A DNA stretch of 64,000 nucleotides from Pseudooceanicola onchidii (GCF_004959925.1 NZ_SPUW01000002.1:682001-746000), one strand, 5' to 3'; positions 17,531 through 26,018 are shown, counted from the first letter of the stretch. The notes: generated by a model not told the origin, from the sequence alone. Translations and numbers: made by a program.

Positions 17531-17908
17531 ATGTCCAGAGTTGCTGCCGTCTTGTCGTGTCTGCCCATCCTCGCCGCCTGTGATGCGCCCACCCCGGGGT
17601 TTCGCGGGGCCGATGTAAGCCGCCATACTGTCGACGGCTCTACCTTCGCCGTTTATGTCAAGGGCGAGACCGCGCAGGCCGTGCGCACCAATCGCCAGTT
17701 TGCGCCGCGCATCGGCCCACTGGCCGGACAGGCGGCGGTGGCGATGCAGGCGGCCAGCGGGTGCCGGGTGACCAGGCTGGGCGGGGATGCGGCCGTTCTG
17801 GTCGGCTCTCTCTCTTGCGGGGGGCGGCCACGTGCGCCCTGTGATGTCGACGCTGTCCTGCAGGGCCCGCGCGGGTTTCGCGCGCCGGTGCTGCGCGCCT
17901 GTCCCTAG
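17531..17908 (+). CDS. putative lipoprotein of unknown function
   Basis: A 125-residue protein with a lipoprotein signal peptide, MSRVAAVLSCLPILAAC, with the lipobox LAAC at Cys17. The mature part has four further Cys residues in its C-terminal third (near GCRVTR, LSCGGRP, APCDVD and RACP), consistent with disulfides in the periplasm. The family is unknown to me. The start is 106 bases from the divergent cobO start; nothing links it to cobalamin beyond position. Confidence 0.75.
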   Translation: MSRVAAVLSCLPILAACDAPTPGFRGADVSRHTVDGSTFAVYVKGETAQAVRTNRQFAPRIGPLAGQAAVAMQAASGCRVTRLGGDAAVLVGSLSCGGRPRAPCDVDAVLQGPRGFRAPVLRACP

Positions 17909-17910
17909 GC

Positions 17911-17958
17911 TTCTTCTGGTCTGAAATACCTCGGGGGTGGAGGGGGCTGGCCCCCTCC
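17911..17958 (-). repeat. copy D of the palindromic repeat, diverged
   Basis: Begins two bases after the lipoprotein stop codon: TTCTTCTGGTCTGAAATACC, then TCGGGGGT and the hairpin GGAGGGGGC-TG-GCCCCCTCC. Same grammar as copy C read on the opposite strand (hairpin, C-run, GAGGTATTT, AGAAGAA). Confidence 0.55.
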
Positions 17959-17965
17959 TGCGCGG

Positions 17966-18433
17966 TCAGACCTCGCGCTGCATCGTCACGCTGGTCGGAC
18001 GGTCATAGCCTGCGTGGGCAGTTCGCGCGATTTCACGGAATCCGAGACGCGCGAAGGCGGCCTGGTTCTCGGTCAGCTCGACCCGGGTCTGCAGGCGCAG
18101 GGCGGGCAGCCGCAGTTGCCGGGTCCGGTCCAGCGCCAGGGTGACCAGCTGCCGGGCCAGACCCGTGCCACGGGCGTCACGGGCCACGGCCAGCTTGCCC
18201 AGATACAGGTGATCCGGCTTTGGCGTCAGGATCACGCAGGCCAGAAGACGATCCCCGGAAAAGAGGCCCCAGAGTTCGTTCACCTCGGCGTCACGTGCGA
18301 GCGAGGCCAGCGTCATCTCGCGCAGCGAAGACGGCGGGTCGATCCGACCCTCCATGTAGGCAAAGCTGTCGTGCAGCAGTGTCAGCACCGCAAGCAGGGA
18401 CGGATCGCCGGGGCCGAGCCTGACCGGTGTCAT
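17966..18433 (-). CDS. GNAT-family N-acetyltransferase
   Basis: A 155-residue acetyltransferase; the acetyl-CoA-binding motif A is LYLGKLAVARDARGTGLARQLV (RxxGxG/A loop) and motif B is AAFARLGFREIARTAH. The acceptor is unknown. Its ATG overlaps the cobN stop (ATGA), so it is translated as the last gene of the cobW-GNAT-cobN-GNAT operon. A role in cobalamin metabolism is possible from position but not supported by sequence. Confidence 0.85.
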   Translation of the reverse strand: MTPVRLGPGDPSLLAVLTLLHDSFAYMEGRIDPPSSLREMTLASLARDAEVNELWGLFSGDRLLACVILTPKPDHLYLGKLAVARDARGTGLARQLVTLALDRTRQLRLPALRLQTRVELTENQAAFARLGFREIARTAHAGYDRPTSVTMQREV

Positions 18434-21400
18434 CCCCCCAGCTCACCGCCGATGCGCGCGCGGGCCGAGTTCGACCGTGGCACCCAGAGGCCGCGATCGA
18501 TGGCCTCTTGCAGGCGTTCGGCGATCTCGCGCAGGGCGGCGGGATTGGCGTCTTCGATGAAGGTGCGCGTGTCCTCGTCCTGCAGGAAAGCCTCTTCGAC
18601 CAGATCGAAATGGTGGTTCTTCACCGCGCCGGTCGTGGCGGCGAAGGCGAACAGGTAATCGACCGTCGCGGCGATCTCGAACGCGCCCTTGTAGCCATGC
18701 CGTTTCACCCCGTCGATCCACTTGGGGTTCACCACGCGCGACCGCAGGACGCGGGCGATTTCCTCGTCCAGGGTGCGGATGACGGGCCGTTCGGGGCGCG
18801 AATGGTCATTGTGGTAGATCGGACGGGCCTGGCCCTGAAGCGATTGGATCGCGGCCGAGGCCCCGCCTTCGAACTGGTAGTAGTCGTCGGAATCCAGCAG
18901 GTCGTGTTCGCGGTTGTCCTGATTCTGCACGATCGCCTCGGTCTGGCGCAGGCGCTGTGTCAGCCCCTCGCGGTCGGCCTCGCCTTCGGTCTTCGCGCCG
19001 TAGGCATAGGCGCCCCAGGTCAGGTAGGCCTCGCCCAGGTCCCTGGTGTCATTCCACAGCCGTTCGTCGATCATCGCCTGAAGCCCCGCGCCATAAGCGC
19101 CGGGTTTCGATCCATAGACGCGGTGCGTCGCTTCACCTGCCCGCGTGCGGGCGGCGGCGGGATTGACGTCTTCGGGTTCATCGAGCCGCTGGACCGCCTG
19201 CGCGGCGCTGTCGACCAGGGCGATCAGCTGCGGAAAGGCATCGCGGAAGAAGCCAGAGATCCGCAGAGTGACGTCGACGCGCGGGCGGCCAAGGGTGGTG
19301 GCGGGGATGATCTCGAACCCGGTTACGCGGCGGTTGGCGGAATCCCAGGTGGGCTTCACCCCCATCAGCGCCAGGGCCTGCGCGATGTCATCGCCGCCGG
19401 TGCGCATGTTGGCCGTGCCCCAGGCGGTCAGCAGCAGAGTGCGGGGATAATCGCCGTGATCCTGAAGATGCCGGTCGATCAGGAGGTTGGCACTTTTCCA
19501 GCCGAGTTTCCATGCGGTTGGCGTGGGTACCGCGCGGCTGTCGACGCTGAAGAAGTTGCGGCCCGTGGGCAGGGTGTCCAGCCGACCCCGGGTCGGCGCG
19601 CCGGAGGGCGCCGGGGCGACGAAACGCCCAGACAGGGCGGTGAGGAGGCCCGAGCCTTCGTCCGGCCCGCAGGCTTCGAGCGTGGGGGCGATGTGGGTGC
19701 GGATCTGCGCGAGGACGGCGGTCGTGGCTGGGCCGATCTTGTCCGTTTCGTAAGGGGCGCTGTCCATAGTCTCGAGCAACTCGTCGATCAGCGCCATGGC
19801 CAGCAGCTCCAACCGCTCGACCGTGTCGCCGTTGGTCCGCCAGGTCTCGGTGGACAGGTTCGCCAGCATTTCGGGCCTCGGCCCGTCCCAGCCTGCCGCC
19901 ATGTCGCAGTCGAGCGGGTCGAAGCTCAGGCCCAGATCGGCGGCCAGCGCGCGGGGGAGCGAGGCATCGCCGCCCTTGCCCTCGCCGCGCGGGATGCGGG
20001 TCAGCGCGATGAGGAGGTCGCGGAACAGCCGCCCCTCGGGCGTCTGGCCGAAGATGTGCAGCCCGTCGCGGATCTGTGCCTCTTTCAGCTCGCACAGCCA
20101 GGCGTCAAGCTTGGCCAGATCGGTCTCTTCCTCACCGGTGAAGCCAGCATCCTGATCGACCCCGGTAACCGAGGTGAGCGACAGGATTTCGCGGCGCAGG
20201 TGGTCGATGCGGCGCGGGTCGACACCGACGGCCTCGTAGTATTCATCCACCAGCGCCTCGAGGTCGCGCAGCGGCCCGTAGCTTTCGGCGCGGGTCAGCG
20301 GCGGGGTCAGGTGGTCGATGATCACCGCCTGCGCGCGGCGCTTGGCCTGGGTGCCTTCGCCGGGGTCGTTCACGATGAAGGGGTAGATATGCGGCACCGG
20401 GCCGAGCACGGCTTCGGGCAGGCAGGTGTCCGATAGGGCGATGGCCTTGCCCGGCAGCCATTCGAGGTTGCCGTGCTTGCCCATGTGGATCATCGCCTGC
20501 GCGCCCCAGGCCTCGCGCAGGGCGATGTAGAACGCCAGGTAGTTGTGCGGCGGGGCGAGGTCGGGGGCGTGGTAGGTCGCCTCGGGGTCGATGTTGTAGC
20601 CGCGGGCGGGCTGCACGCCGACCATCGTGTTGCCGTGGGGGTGGAGCGAGAGCTTGAATCCGGGGGTGCCTTCGGGCGGCGGGCCCTCCGGGGGGAGTAT
20701 TTCGGGCAAGATGAAGTCGGACGGGGCGAGCGGGGCGACGAAGGGGTCGTCTTCGGGCCTGCCCCATCTGTCGGTGATCTGTTGTTTGACGTCCCAGGGC
20801 AGGGCGTTGAAGTGGTCGAGGTAGGTCGAGAGCGGCAGGAAGGTGCCGCCCGTCCGCGTCGCCCGGTCGGTCAGGTAATTGGTGGGGCCTGCGGTGATCT
20901 CCTCCATCAGCGTGGCGCTGTCGGCGGGGGCAGCGTCGACGGTGTGGCCCTGCGATTTCAGCAGGTTGAGCGTGTGGACCGTGGCGGCGGGCGTGTCGAG
21001 GCCGACGCCGTTGGCCAGCCGCCCGTCCTTGTTGGGATAATTCGCCAGGATGATCGCGGTCTTGCGGTCGGCAGGCGCGGTGCGGCGCAGGGTGGTCCAG
21101 TTCCTGGCCAGCTGCGTGACGAAATCGATGCGGTCACCGCGGGTCTGCCAGCCCGCGATCGGGCATTGCGTGGCCTCGTCAAAGAAGGTCTGCCCCTTGA
21201 AGGCCACGGCGCGCGACAGGATGCGGCCGTCGACCTCGGGAAGGGCGACGTTCATGGCGATATCCCGGGCCGAGAGGCCGGTGAGGGTCTCGGACCAGAC
21301 CTCTTCGGACGAGGCCGAGAGGACGACCTGAAAGACGGGGCTTTCGTTGGCCGAGGCGGCGGTCAGAGGGTTCTGGCCGGTGTCTTCGCCGTGCGGCGAT

Positions 21401-22206
21401 CCGACGGCGAAGCTGGTCAGGTTCAGGATCAGCTCGGGCCGGGTTTTGGTGAAGAGGTGATCCAGCGTGGCGGCCGAGACCGGGTCTTTCAGCGAGGCAA
21501 CGTAGATGGGCAGCGGGTTCAGGCCCGCCCGCAGCAGTGCCTTGGTCAGGCGGTTCACCGGGCCAAGGTCGCCCGCCTGCAACAGCGCACGGTAGAAGAT
21601 GATCGGGACGGTCGGCGCGCCTTCGGTCCAGGTCTGGCGCAGGGTGGCGAGGTCCGGGTCGGGTGCGCCGGGCCAGTAGAGCCCGGATTTCAGCAGTGGC
21701 CGGGCCGGGGCCGGGCGGTCGGTGCCGTCGATCATCGCCCTGGCATGGGCAAGGAAGGTCTGGGCGTTGTCCGGCCCGCCTTCGACCAGCGCCTGCCAGA
21801 GGGCGGTGTAGTCGTCTTCGGACACGGTCGAGAAGGTGCGCAGGTCGGCGTCGGGCTTGTCGTCGCCGGGCAGGGCGGCAAAGGGCACCCCGGCCTCGCG
21901 CAGGCGCGCGGCGTATTGTTCGAACCCGTATTTCCAGTAGGCCGCGCCGCCGAGGATGCGGGCGACGACCAGTTTCGCGCGGGTCGCGGTCTGGTCAAGG
22001 TGCAGGTCCACCGACAGCGGGTGTTGCAGCATCATCATGTTGGCCAGCCGCATCTCGGGCGGGTCGGTCATGAGCGTGCGGGCGGTCGACAGGGCCGCCA
22101 GTTCGGTGTCGGCGGCAGAGATCACCACCAGATCAGCCGGGGTCTGGTTCAGGTCGGTGGCTTCGGTGTCATCGACACGGCCGGGGGTGGCGGCAAGAAG
22201 GTGCAT
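18430..22206 (-). CDS. cobN: cobaltochelatase subunit CobN
   Basis: The large subunit (1258 residues) of the ATP-dependent CobNST cobaltochelatase, which inserts Co(II) into hydrogenobyrinic acid a,c-diamide. Family blocks include MVGVQPARGYNIDPEATYH, AMIHMGKHGNLEWLPGKAIALS, LLLTAWGTANMRTGGDDIAQALALMGV and the C-terminal WVPRSNSARARIGGELGG. Around residues 496-512 a Pro/Glu-rich stretch (FILPEILPPEGPPPEG) is encoded by a copy of the intergenic palindromic repeat; CobN proteins I know have a much shorter link here. CobS and CobT are not in the window. The ribosome-binding site is weak. Confidence 0.95.
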   Translation of the reverse strand: MHLLAATPGRVDDTEATDLNQTPADLVVISAADTELAALSTARTLMTDPPEMRLANMMMLQHPLSVDLHLDQTATRAKLVVARILGGAAYWKYGFEQYAARLREAGVPFAALPGDDKPDADLRTFSTVSEDDYTALWQALVEGGPDNAQTFLAHARAMIDGTDRPAPARPLLKSGLYWPGAPDPDLATLRQTWTEGAPTVPIIFYRALLQAGDLGPVNRLTKALLRAGLNPLPIYVASLKDPVSAATLDHLFTKTRPELILNLTSFAVGSPHGEDTGQNPLTAASANESPVFQVVLSASSEEVWSETLTGLSARDIAMNVALPEVDGRILSRAVAFKGQTFFDEATQCPIAGWQTRGDRIDFVTQLARNWTTLRRTAPADRKTAIILANYPNKDGRLANGVGLDTPAATVHTLNLLKSQGHTVDAAPADSATLMEEITAGPTNYLTDRATRTGGTFLPLSTYLDHFNALPWDVKQQITDRWGRPEDDPFVAPLAPSDFILPEILPPEGPPPEGTPGFKLSLHPHGNTMVGVQPARGYNIDPEATYHAPDLAPPHNYLAFYIALREAWGAQAMIHMGKHGNLEWLPGKAIALSDTCLPEAVLGPVPHIYPFIVNDPGEGTQAKRRAQAVIIDHLTPPLTRAESYGPLRDLEALVDEYYEAVGVDPRRIDHLRREILSLTSVTGVDQDAGFTGEEETDLAKLDAWLCELKEAQIRDGLHIFGQTPEGRLFRDLLIALTRIPRGEGKGGDASLPRALAADLGLSFDPLDCDMAAGWDGPRPEMLANLSTETWRTNGDTVERLELLAMALIDELLETMDSAPYETDKIGPATTAVLAQIRTHIAPTLEACGPDEGSGLLTALSGRFVAPAPSGAPTRGRLDTLPTGRNFFSVDSRAVPTPTAWKLGWKSANLLIDRHLQDHGDYPRTLLLTAWGTANMRTGGDDIAQALALMGVKPTWDSANRRVTGFEIIPATTLGRPRVDVTLRISGFFRDAFPQLIALVDSAAQAVQRLDEPEDVNPAAARTRAGEATHRVYGSKPGAYGAGLQAMIDERLWNDTRDLGEAYLTWGAYAYGAKTEGEADREGLTQRLRQTEAIVQNQDNREHDLLDSDDYYQFEGGASAAIQSLQGQARPIYHNDHSRPERPVIRTLDEEIARVLRSRVVNPKWIDGVKRHGYKGAFEIAATVDYLFAFAATTGAVKNHHFDLVEEAFLQDEDTRTFIEDANPAALREIAERLQEAIDRGLWVPRSNSARARIGGELGG
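20684..20716 (+). repeat. copy E of the palindromic repeat, in frame inside cobN
   Basis: CCCTCCGGGGG then GAGTATTTCGGGCAAGATGA on the plus strand. Read on the cobN strand it encodes FILPEILPPEG without a stop. It lies between conserved CobN blocks rather than within one. Confidence 0.8.
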
Positions 22207-22234
22207 TTGGGTGTTTCGCCTCTGCCGGGACGGC

Positions 22235-22267
22235 GCCTCCGGCGGGAGTATGTCTGGAAAGGTGAAG
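22235..22267 (+). repeat. copy F of the palindromic repeat
   Basis: GCCTCCGGCGGGAGTAT followed by GTCTGGAAAGGTGAAG, in the 63-base gap between the acetyltransferase stop (22270) and the cobN start. On that strand it begins two bases after the stop codon. Confidence 0.7.
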
Positions 22268-22269
22268 GA

Positions 22270-22740
22270 TCAGGCGGCGGTGTCTTCGGCGGGCAGGGAT
22301 TTCTCCATGAAGACCGAGGTACCGTTGGCCTGGTAGGCCCCGAAGGGGCCACGGCGGGCAAATCCGTTGCGTTCGTAAAGGCGGCAGGCGGCGTCGAGCA
22401 GCTCGGCCGTCTCAAGGCGCAGAAGGGTCAGGCCTTCGGCGCGGGCGGTGTCTTCGATCTGGCGCAGCAGGGCCGCGCCGACGCCCCGGCCACGGGCGGC
22501 GTCGGTGACGAAGAAGCTTTTGACCTCGCCATAGCCGTCGCAGAGCTTGAGAGCCGCCGTGCCAAGGGTTTCAGCGCCGTCTCGGGCGGTAAAGAACCGC
22601 ACCTCGGGCTGGGCGAGCGCCGCGTGGCTGAGGAAGTGGTTTTCCTCGGGGTTGAACAGCCGCCGCATCAGCGCCTGGCTGGCGTCCAGAAGCGCCGAGG
22701 CCTCGGGCGCCAGCGGATTGCCGGGCTCGACGATGATCAC
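22270..22740 (-). CDS. GNAT-family N-acetyltransferase
   Basis: A 156-residue acetyltransferase. Motif A is VKSFFVTDAARGRGVGAALLRQI with the RGRGVG acetyl-CoA loop; motif B is ACRLYERNGFARRGPF. The opening EPGNPLAPEASALLDASQALMR resembles PhnO/ElaA-like members that act on small amino substrates, but the acceptor is unknown. It starts with GTG, overlapping the cobW stop (GTGA), so it is coupled to cobW. Confidence 0.85.
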   Translation of the reverse strand: MIIVEPGNPLAPEASALLDASQALMRRLFNPEENHFLSHAALAQPEVRFFTARDGAETLGTAALKLCDGYGEVKSFFVTDAARGRGVGAALLRQIEDTARAEGLTLLRLETAELLDAACRLYERNGFARRGPFGAYQANGTSVFMEKSLPAEDTAA

Positions 22741-23804
22741 GCGACCAGCGCCTGTTCGATGGCCGCGCGGTCAAGGCCGGTCTGGCCGATCACGACAAGG
22801 CGGGTTTCGCGGGGCGCGGTGCCGAAGGGCTGGTCAAAGTAGGTGTCGATCCGGGGGCCGACAGCCTGCAGGGTCAGGCGCATCGGCTTGCCCGCGACGG
22901 CGGCGAAGCCTTTGAGCCGCAGGATGCCGTGGGTGCGGATCACGTCGGCGACCTGTTCGGCATAGGCCTTGGGGTCGGCGATCTCGCCGCGCGACACGAC
23001 GAAGGATTCGAATTCGTCATGGCCGTGTTCGTGTTCATGATCGTGGTGATCGTCGTCTTCGTCATCGTCGTGGTGATGATGGTGGTGCACCTCGTGGCGC
23101 GCGGCCATGTCGGCTTCGGCCGCCGTTTCCAGACCCAGCAGAACCTCGGTCGGCAGCGCGCCCATGGAGGCCTGCACGACGCGGACACCGGGGCGGGTTG
23201 CCTCGGTCAGCGTCTGGGTGGTGGCGGTCAGCGCGGTCGGGTCCATCAGGTCGGACTTGTTGACGACGATCATGTCGGCGCAGGCCAGCTGATCTTCGAA
23301 AAGCTCGGACAGCGGCGTTTCGTGATCGAGGTTTTCGTCCTGCGCGCGCTGCGCGTCCACGGCGGCGACGTCATGGGCGAAGGTGCCCGCGTGATGCGCC
23401 GGGCCGTCGACCACGGTGACCACGCCGTCGACGGTGACGCGGGTCGAGATGCCGGGCCAGTTGAAGGCGCGAACCAGCGGCTGCGGCAGGGCGAGGCCCG
23501 AGGTTTCGATCACGATGTGGTCGGGCCGATCCTCGCGGTCCAGCAGCTTTTCCATCGTGGGGATGAAATCGTCGGCGACGGTGCAGCAGATGCAGCCGTT
23601 CGACAGCTCCATGATGTCTTCCTCGCGGCAGGTTTCATCACCGCAGCCGCGCAGGATGTCGCCGTCGACGCCGAGGTCGCCGAATTCGTTGATGATGAGC
23701 GCGATCCGCTTGCCGTTGGCGTTTTGCAGCATGTGGCGGATCAGGGTGGTCTTGCCGGCGCCGAGGAAGCCGGTGACGACGGTGGCGGGGATCTTGGCGG
23801 GCAT
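22737..23804 (-). CDS. cobW: CobW, G3E-family GTPase with His-rich loop
   Basis: A 355-residue COG0523/G3E GTPase and probable metallochaperone for cobalt insertion. The Walker A is GFLGAGKTT (12-20), the metal-binding CxCC is C71-I-C73-C74, the guanine-specificity motif is NKSD (182-185). Between GTPase and C-terminal domains, residues about 237-262 form a His/Asp/Glu-rich loop (HEVHHHHHH then DHHDHEHEHGH) expected to bind metal. GGAGG precedes the ATG. First gene of cobW-GNAT-cobN-GNAT and divergent from a DUF1636 gene. Confidence 0.95.
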   Translation of the reverse strand: MPAKIPATVVTGFLGAGKTTLIRHMLQNANGKRIALIINEFGDLGVDGDILRGCGDETCREEDIMELSNGCICCTVADDFIPTMEKLLDREDRPDHIVIETSGLALPQPLVRAFNWPGISTRVTVDGVVTVVDGPAHHAGTFAHDVAAVDAQRAQDENLDHETPLSELFEDQLACADMIVVNKSDLMDPTALTATTQTLTEATRPGVRVVQASMGALPTEVLLGLETAAEADMAARHEVHHHHHHDDDEDDDHHDHEHEHGHDEFESFVVSRGEIADPKAYAEQVADVIRTHGILRLKGFAAVAGKPMRLTLQAVGPRIDTYFDQPFGTAPRETRLVVIGQTGLDRAAIEQALVA

Positions 23805-23877
23805 GAGGGCCTCCGGTGTTGCGGTGACGGCTGATCAGGGCCTATCAGCGTCGGGTGAGTTGGGAAAGGGGACGCAG

Positions 23878-24174
23878 GTGATCCTGGTCTGTGCGAATTG
23901 CGAAGGCGGCACGGCGCTGGCCGAGGCGGTCGAGGCCACGGGAGCGCCGGTGCGGCTGGTGGGCTGCATGAACGCCTGTGGATCGGCGCCCGTCATGGCG
24001 GTGCGCGACCCGGGGCGCGAGGCGTATCTCTTCGGGCCGGTGCCGGTGGCTGCGGCGGCGGATGTGCCGGTGTTCCTGGAGCTGTATCGCGACGCGCCCG
24101 GCGGGCGCATCGCAGAGGCCACCGCGATCCCGGTGCTCAGGCATTGCCTGATCGGTCGGATCCCGGCGGCATAG
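23878..24174 (+). CDS. DUF1636 putative metal-binding protein (first of two)
   Basis: A 98-residue protein of the DUF1636 family, small thioredoxin-fold ferredoxin-like proteins found in cobalamin clusters. The Cys ligands are in LVCANCEGG and GCMNACGSAPVM, a C-x2-C ... C-x3-C arrangement that would suit a [2Fe-2S] cluster or another metal. The ending LRHCLIGRIP is typical. A GTG start at 23878 follows AAGGGG; there is no ATG nearby. Divergent from cobW with only 73 bases between the starts. A second DUF1636 gene lies at 33588. Confidence 0.82.
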   Translation: MILVCANCEGGTALAEAVEATGAPVRLVGCMNACGSAPVMAVRDPGREAYLFGPVPVAAAADVPVFLELYRDAPGGRIAEATAIPVLRHCLIGRIPAA

Positions 24175-24175
24175 G

Positions 24176-24658
24176 TCACGGGATCACGACCTCGGTCACG
24201 GTCTCGATCGGGGTGCCGTCGTGCGCCAGCTGTTCGTGGCTGTTGGCGTTCAGCGTCACGCGCAGCGTCGCGGGCCCCGAAGGCAGGCCCGAGAGGTGGA
24301 CCCATTCGCCGTAGACCCGCGCTTCCTTCACCCCGTTGACGTAGACATGGGCATGGCCTTGGCCAGCGACATGGGCCGCGTTGACGGCTTCGGGGGCAAA
24401 GGTCATGCCGGTCGGCACGATCCGCACATTCAGCGCGCCCGGCCCGTCGGGCAGGGCGGTGACGGCGACGCTGGCGACGGGACCTTCAAGCAGGGCGCTG
24501 TGGTCGTGGGTCATCGGGCCCGCGTCGTCGTGCGGTTCGCCGTGGGCGGCATGGTCGTGGTCGTGGCCGGCCGGGGCCTCGACCTGCTGACCCAGCAGGA
24601 ACCCCGCACCGGTCCCGAAGAAGAGACCGATCACCAGCAGCAGGAGGTTCGCCTTCAT
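24176..24658 (-). CDS. His-rich exported protein in the cbtBA operon
   Basis: A 160-residue protein with an N-terminal hydrophobic signal or anchor (LLLLVIGLFFGTGAGFLLGQQ), then a His/Asp-rich stretch (GHDHDHAAHGEPHDD) and a compact beta-rich domain (GQGHAHVYVNGVKEARVYGEW, SGPATLRVTLNANSHEQLAH). The function is not known to me; the domain faintly recalls DUF4399/YtkA-like extracytoplasmic domains. It starts inside the cbtA stop (ATGA) and is therefore under the same cobalamin riboswitch, so a role in periplasmic cobalt capture is a reasonable inference. Confidence 0.82.
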   Translation of the reverse strand: MKANLLLLVIGLFFGTGAGFLLGQQVEAPAGHDHDHAAHGEPHDDAGPMTHDHSALLEGPVASVAVTALPDGPGALNVRIVPTGMTFAPEAVNAAHVAGQGHAHVYVNGVKEARVYGEWVHLSGLPSGPATLRVTLNANSHEQLAHDGTPIETVTEVVIP

Positions 24659-25332
24659 GCCGTATCCTCGCGCGACCAGAGCCAACCCGCGAGCGCGCCA
24701 AGCACGGTCCAGACCATCAGGCCGACGCCAAGGGCGCGGGCGGCGAACAGTCCGGCCAGTTCAGGCGGGACGGGGCCGACGTAATCGGGGGCCTCGGGGG
24801 CGCCGATGACATGCGGTGCCAGGATCAGCAGGGCGGCAAGGCCCCACTGGACCCATCCCCGACCATAGGCGATCAGCGCAAGGCCAGCGGCGGTGGCCGC
24901 CACAGTGGCGAACCACCAGACCTGCCGCGCGCCGACATCTGCCGCCGCATTGCCGGGCAGTTCCGGCGGCAGGGAAAAGGCGGGCGCAAACTGCACCGCG
25001 ACAAATCCCGCCACACCCCAGAGCAGGCCGGTGCGCGCATCGATCCGCGCGCCGCGCCCTTGGGCCAGTGACATGCCCGCGACCAGCAGCATGGCGTAGC
25101 CGCAGTAGATCAGGGCCGAGAAGAGAACCGACAGCGCGTCGCGCACCGGGTCGAGGGCAAAGGGCATGGGCGGCACCGGGGTCGACCCGGAACCGAAATG
25201 GACAAGGGCACCGGATTCGAACAGCTCGGACCGCAGGAGGGACGGCTGGACGAATGCCAGTTGCAGCACGGCGGCCAACAGGCCCGCCGCGAATCCAGCG
25301 AACAACGCGCTGGTCAGCAATTTCTGGAACAT
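24655..25332 (-). CDS. cbtA: cobalt transporter subunit CbtA
   Basis: A 225-residue membrane protein with about five helices, matching CbtA, the permease half of a cobalt transporter found with B12 genes. It begins MFQKLLTSALFAGFAAGLLAAVLQLAFVQP, and keeps the DPVRDALSVLFSALIYCGYAMLLVAGM and SLPPELPGN segments of the family. Twenty bases separate it from cbtB upstream, and it overlaps the exported-protein gene downstream. Regulation is by the riboswitch before cbtB. Confidence 0.92.
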   Translation of the reverse strand: MFQKLLTSALFAGFAAGLLAAVLQLAFVQPSLLRSELFESGALVHFGSGSTPVPPMPFALDPVRDALSVLFSALIYCGYAMLLVAGMSLAQGRGARIDARTGLLWGVAGFVAVQFAPAFSLPPELPGNAAADVGARQVWWFATVAATAAGLALIAYGRGWVQWGLAALLILAPHVIGAPEAPDYVGPVPPELAGLFAARALGVGLMVWTVLGALAGWLWSREDTA

Positions 25333-25351
25333 CTGACTAGGGGTCAGGGCC

Positions 25352-25522
25352 TTAGTGGCAGGGGAAGCCGGTGGCGTGGCGCACGTCGTGGGCCGCGTCA
25401 TGCAGGGCCGATGCCTGTGCGTGGCCGGCGGCGAACACGATGCCAAGGCCGATCACGGCGACCGCGAAGATCGCGGCGATGTCGGAACGAACGGCGGAGA
25501 GGCCAAGGGTCTGGGTCGTCAT
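25352..25522 (-). CDS. cbtB: cobalt transporter subunit CbtB
   Basis: A 56-residue protein with one membrane helix (AAIFAVAVIGLGIVFAAGHAQA) and a C-terminal His cluster (HDAAHDVRHATGFPCH), the predicted cobalt-binding tail of CbtB. The ATG at 25522 follows AAGGAGT at eight bases. The frame is open well upstream, but that stretch is the riboswitch. It leads the operon cbtB-cbtA-exported protein. Confidence 0.92.
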   Translation of the reverse strand: MTTQTLGLSAVRSDIAAIFAVAVIGLGIVFAAGHAQASALHDAAHDVRHATGFPCH

Positions 25523-25537
25523 ATGTCTATACTCCTT

Positions 25538-25557
25538 CGCCGTCATCCCCGACGGCG
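25538..25557 (-). promoter_or_regulatory. hairpin abutting the cbtB ribosome-binding site
   Basis: Arms CGCCGTC and GACGGCG around a six-base loop, ending one base before AAGGAG of cbtB. Its position between the B12 box and the Shine-Dalgarno sequence suggests it is part of the riboswitch expression platform, probably translational since no T-run follows. Confidence 0.6.
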
Positions 25558-25573
25558 GTTTGGGTTTGCTCAC

Positions 25574-25754
25574 ACGGCCGGTCTCCTGGCTGGCGGGTCG
25601 TTGCGCGGCCTTGCCTTCCCGGTGTCCCAGTGGCGTCAAAGGCGCGCTCGCCGCTTTACAGTCGCGGGGGCGGCTGCGGTTTCGGACCCCGATATGGGTC
25701 ATCCGTTCCGCATTCCCGATTATCCCCTGGCGCTTGGCACCATAACGGGGAACC
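25574..25754 (-). ncRNA. cobalamin riboswitch
   Basis: On the minus strand the conserved elements occur in order: GGTTCCCC and GGTGCC, GGGAATGCGG, GCCGCCCCCGCGACTGTAAA, GCCACTGGG, CCGGGAAGGC, GACCCGCCAGCCAGGAGACC (the B12 box) and GGCC. This is the canonical class I cobalamin aptamer. It ends about 50 bases before the cbtB start and should repress cobalt uptake when adenosylcobalamin is high. Confidence 0.95.
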
Positions 25755-25968
25755 GTATCCCTTCGTTCTGGCGGCTTGGGGGTCGTTCCGTCAAGGGCAA
25801 AAGCGGTATAGGGCGGGCCGTTGCGACGGGTCCCCGTGGCGCGGGGCAATGCGGTGGCCTGACTGGCAAGGGGCGGTCTTGGCTTCGATATGACGTGGGG
25901 TTCCGCAATATCTTGTGGGTAACTCGGCGGGCGAATGCCAAATAGGCCCTACATTTGTTGACTCGGCC

Positions 25969-25998
25969 GGTCCGGACACCCAGCATGGCCGGACCTTT
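25969..25998 (+). terminator. terminator-like hairpin in front of smc
   Basis: Arms GGTCCGG (25969-25975) and CCGGACC (25989-25995) with TTTT directly after, 20 bases before the smc start. It could end a short upstream transcript or attenuate smc. The 210 bases between the riboswitch and this hairpin show no gene. Confidence 0.45.
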
Positions 25999-26018
25999 TG
26001 GAATCATCAGGACCTGCA

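Noticed and set aside
17966-22740. The two acetyltransferases as new B12 enzymes
   Set aside because: They are coupled to cobN and cobW, but both are generic GNAT proteins and no cobalamin step needs N-acetylation; position alone is not enough.
20473-22842. 789-codon open frame opposite cobN
   Set aside because: Antisense shadow caused by GC-rich third codon positions; cobN is conserved along its whole length.
23020-23100. Low-complexity ATGGTGGTG tract
   Set aside because: It encodes the His-rich loop of CobW on the minus strand.
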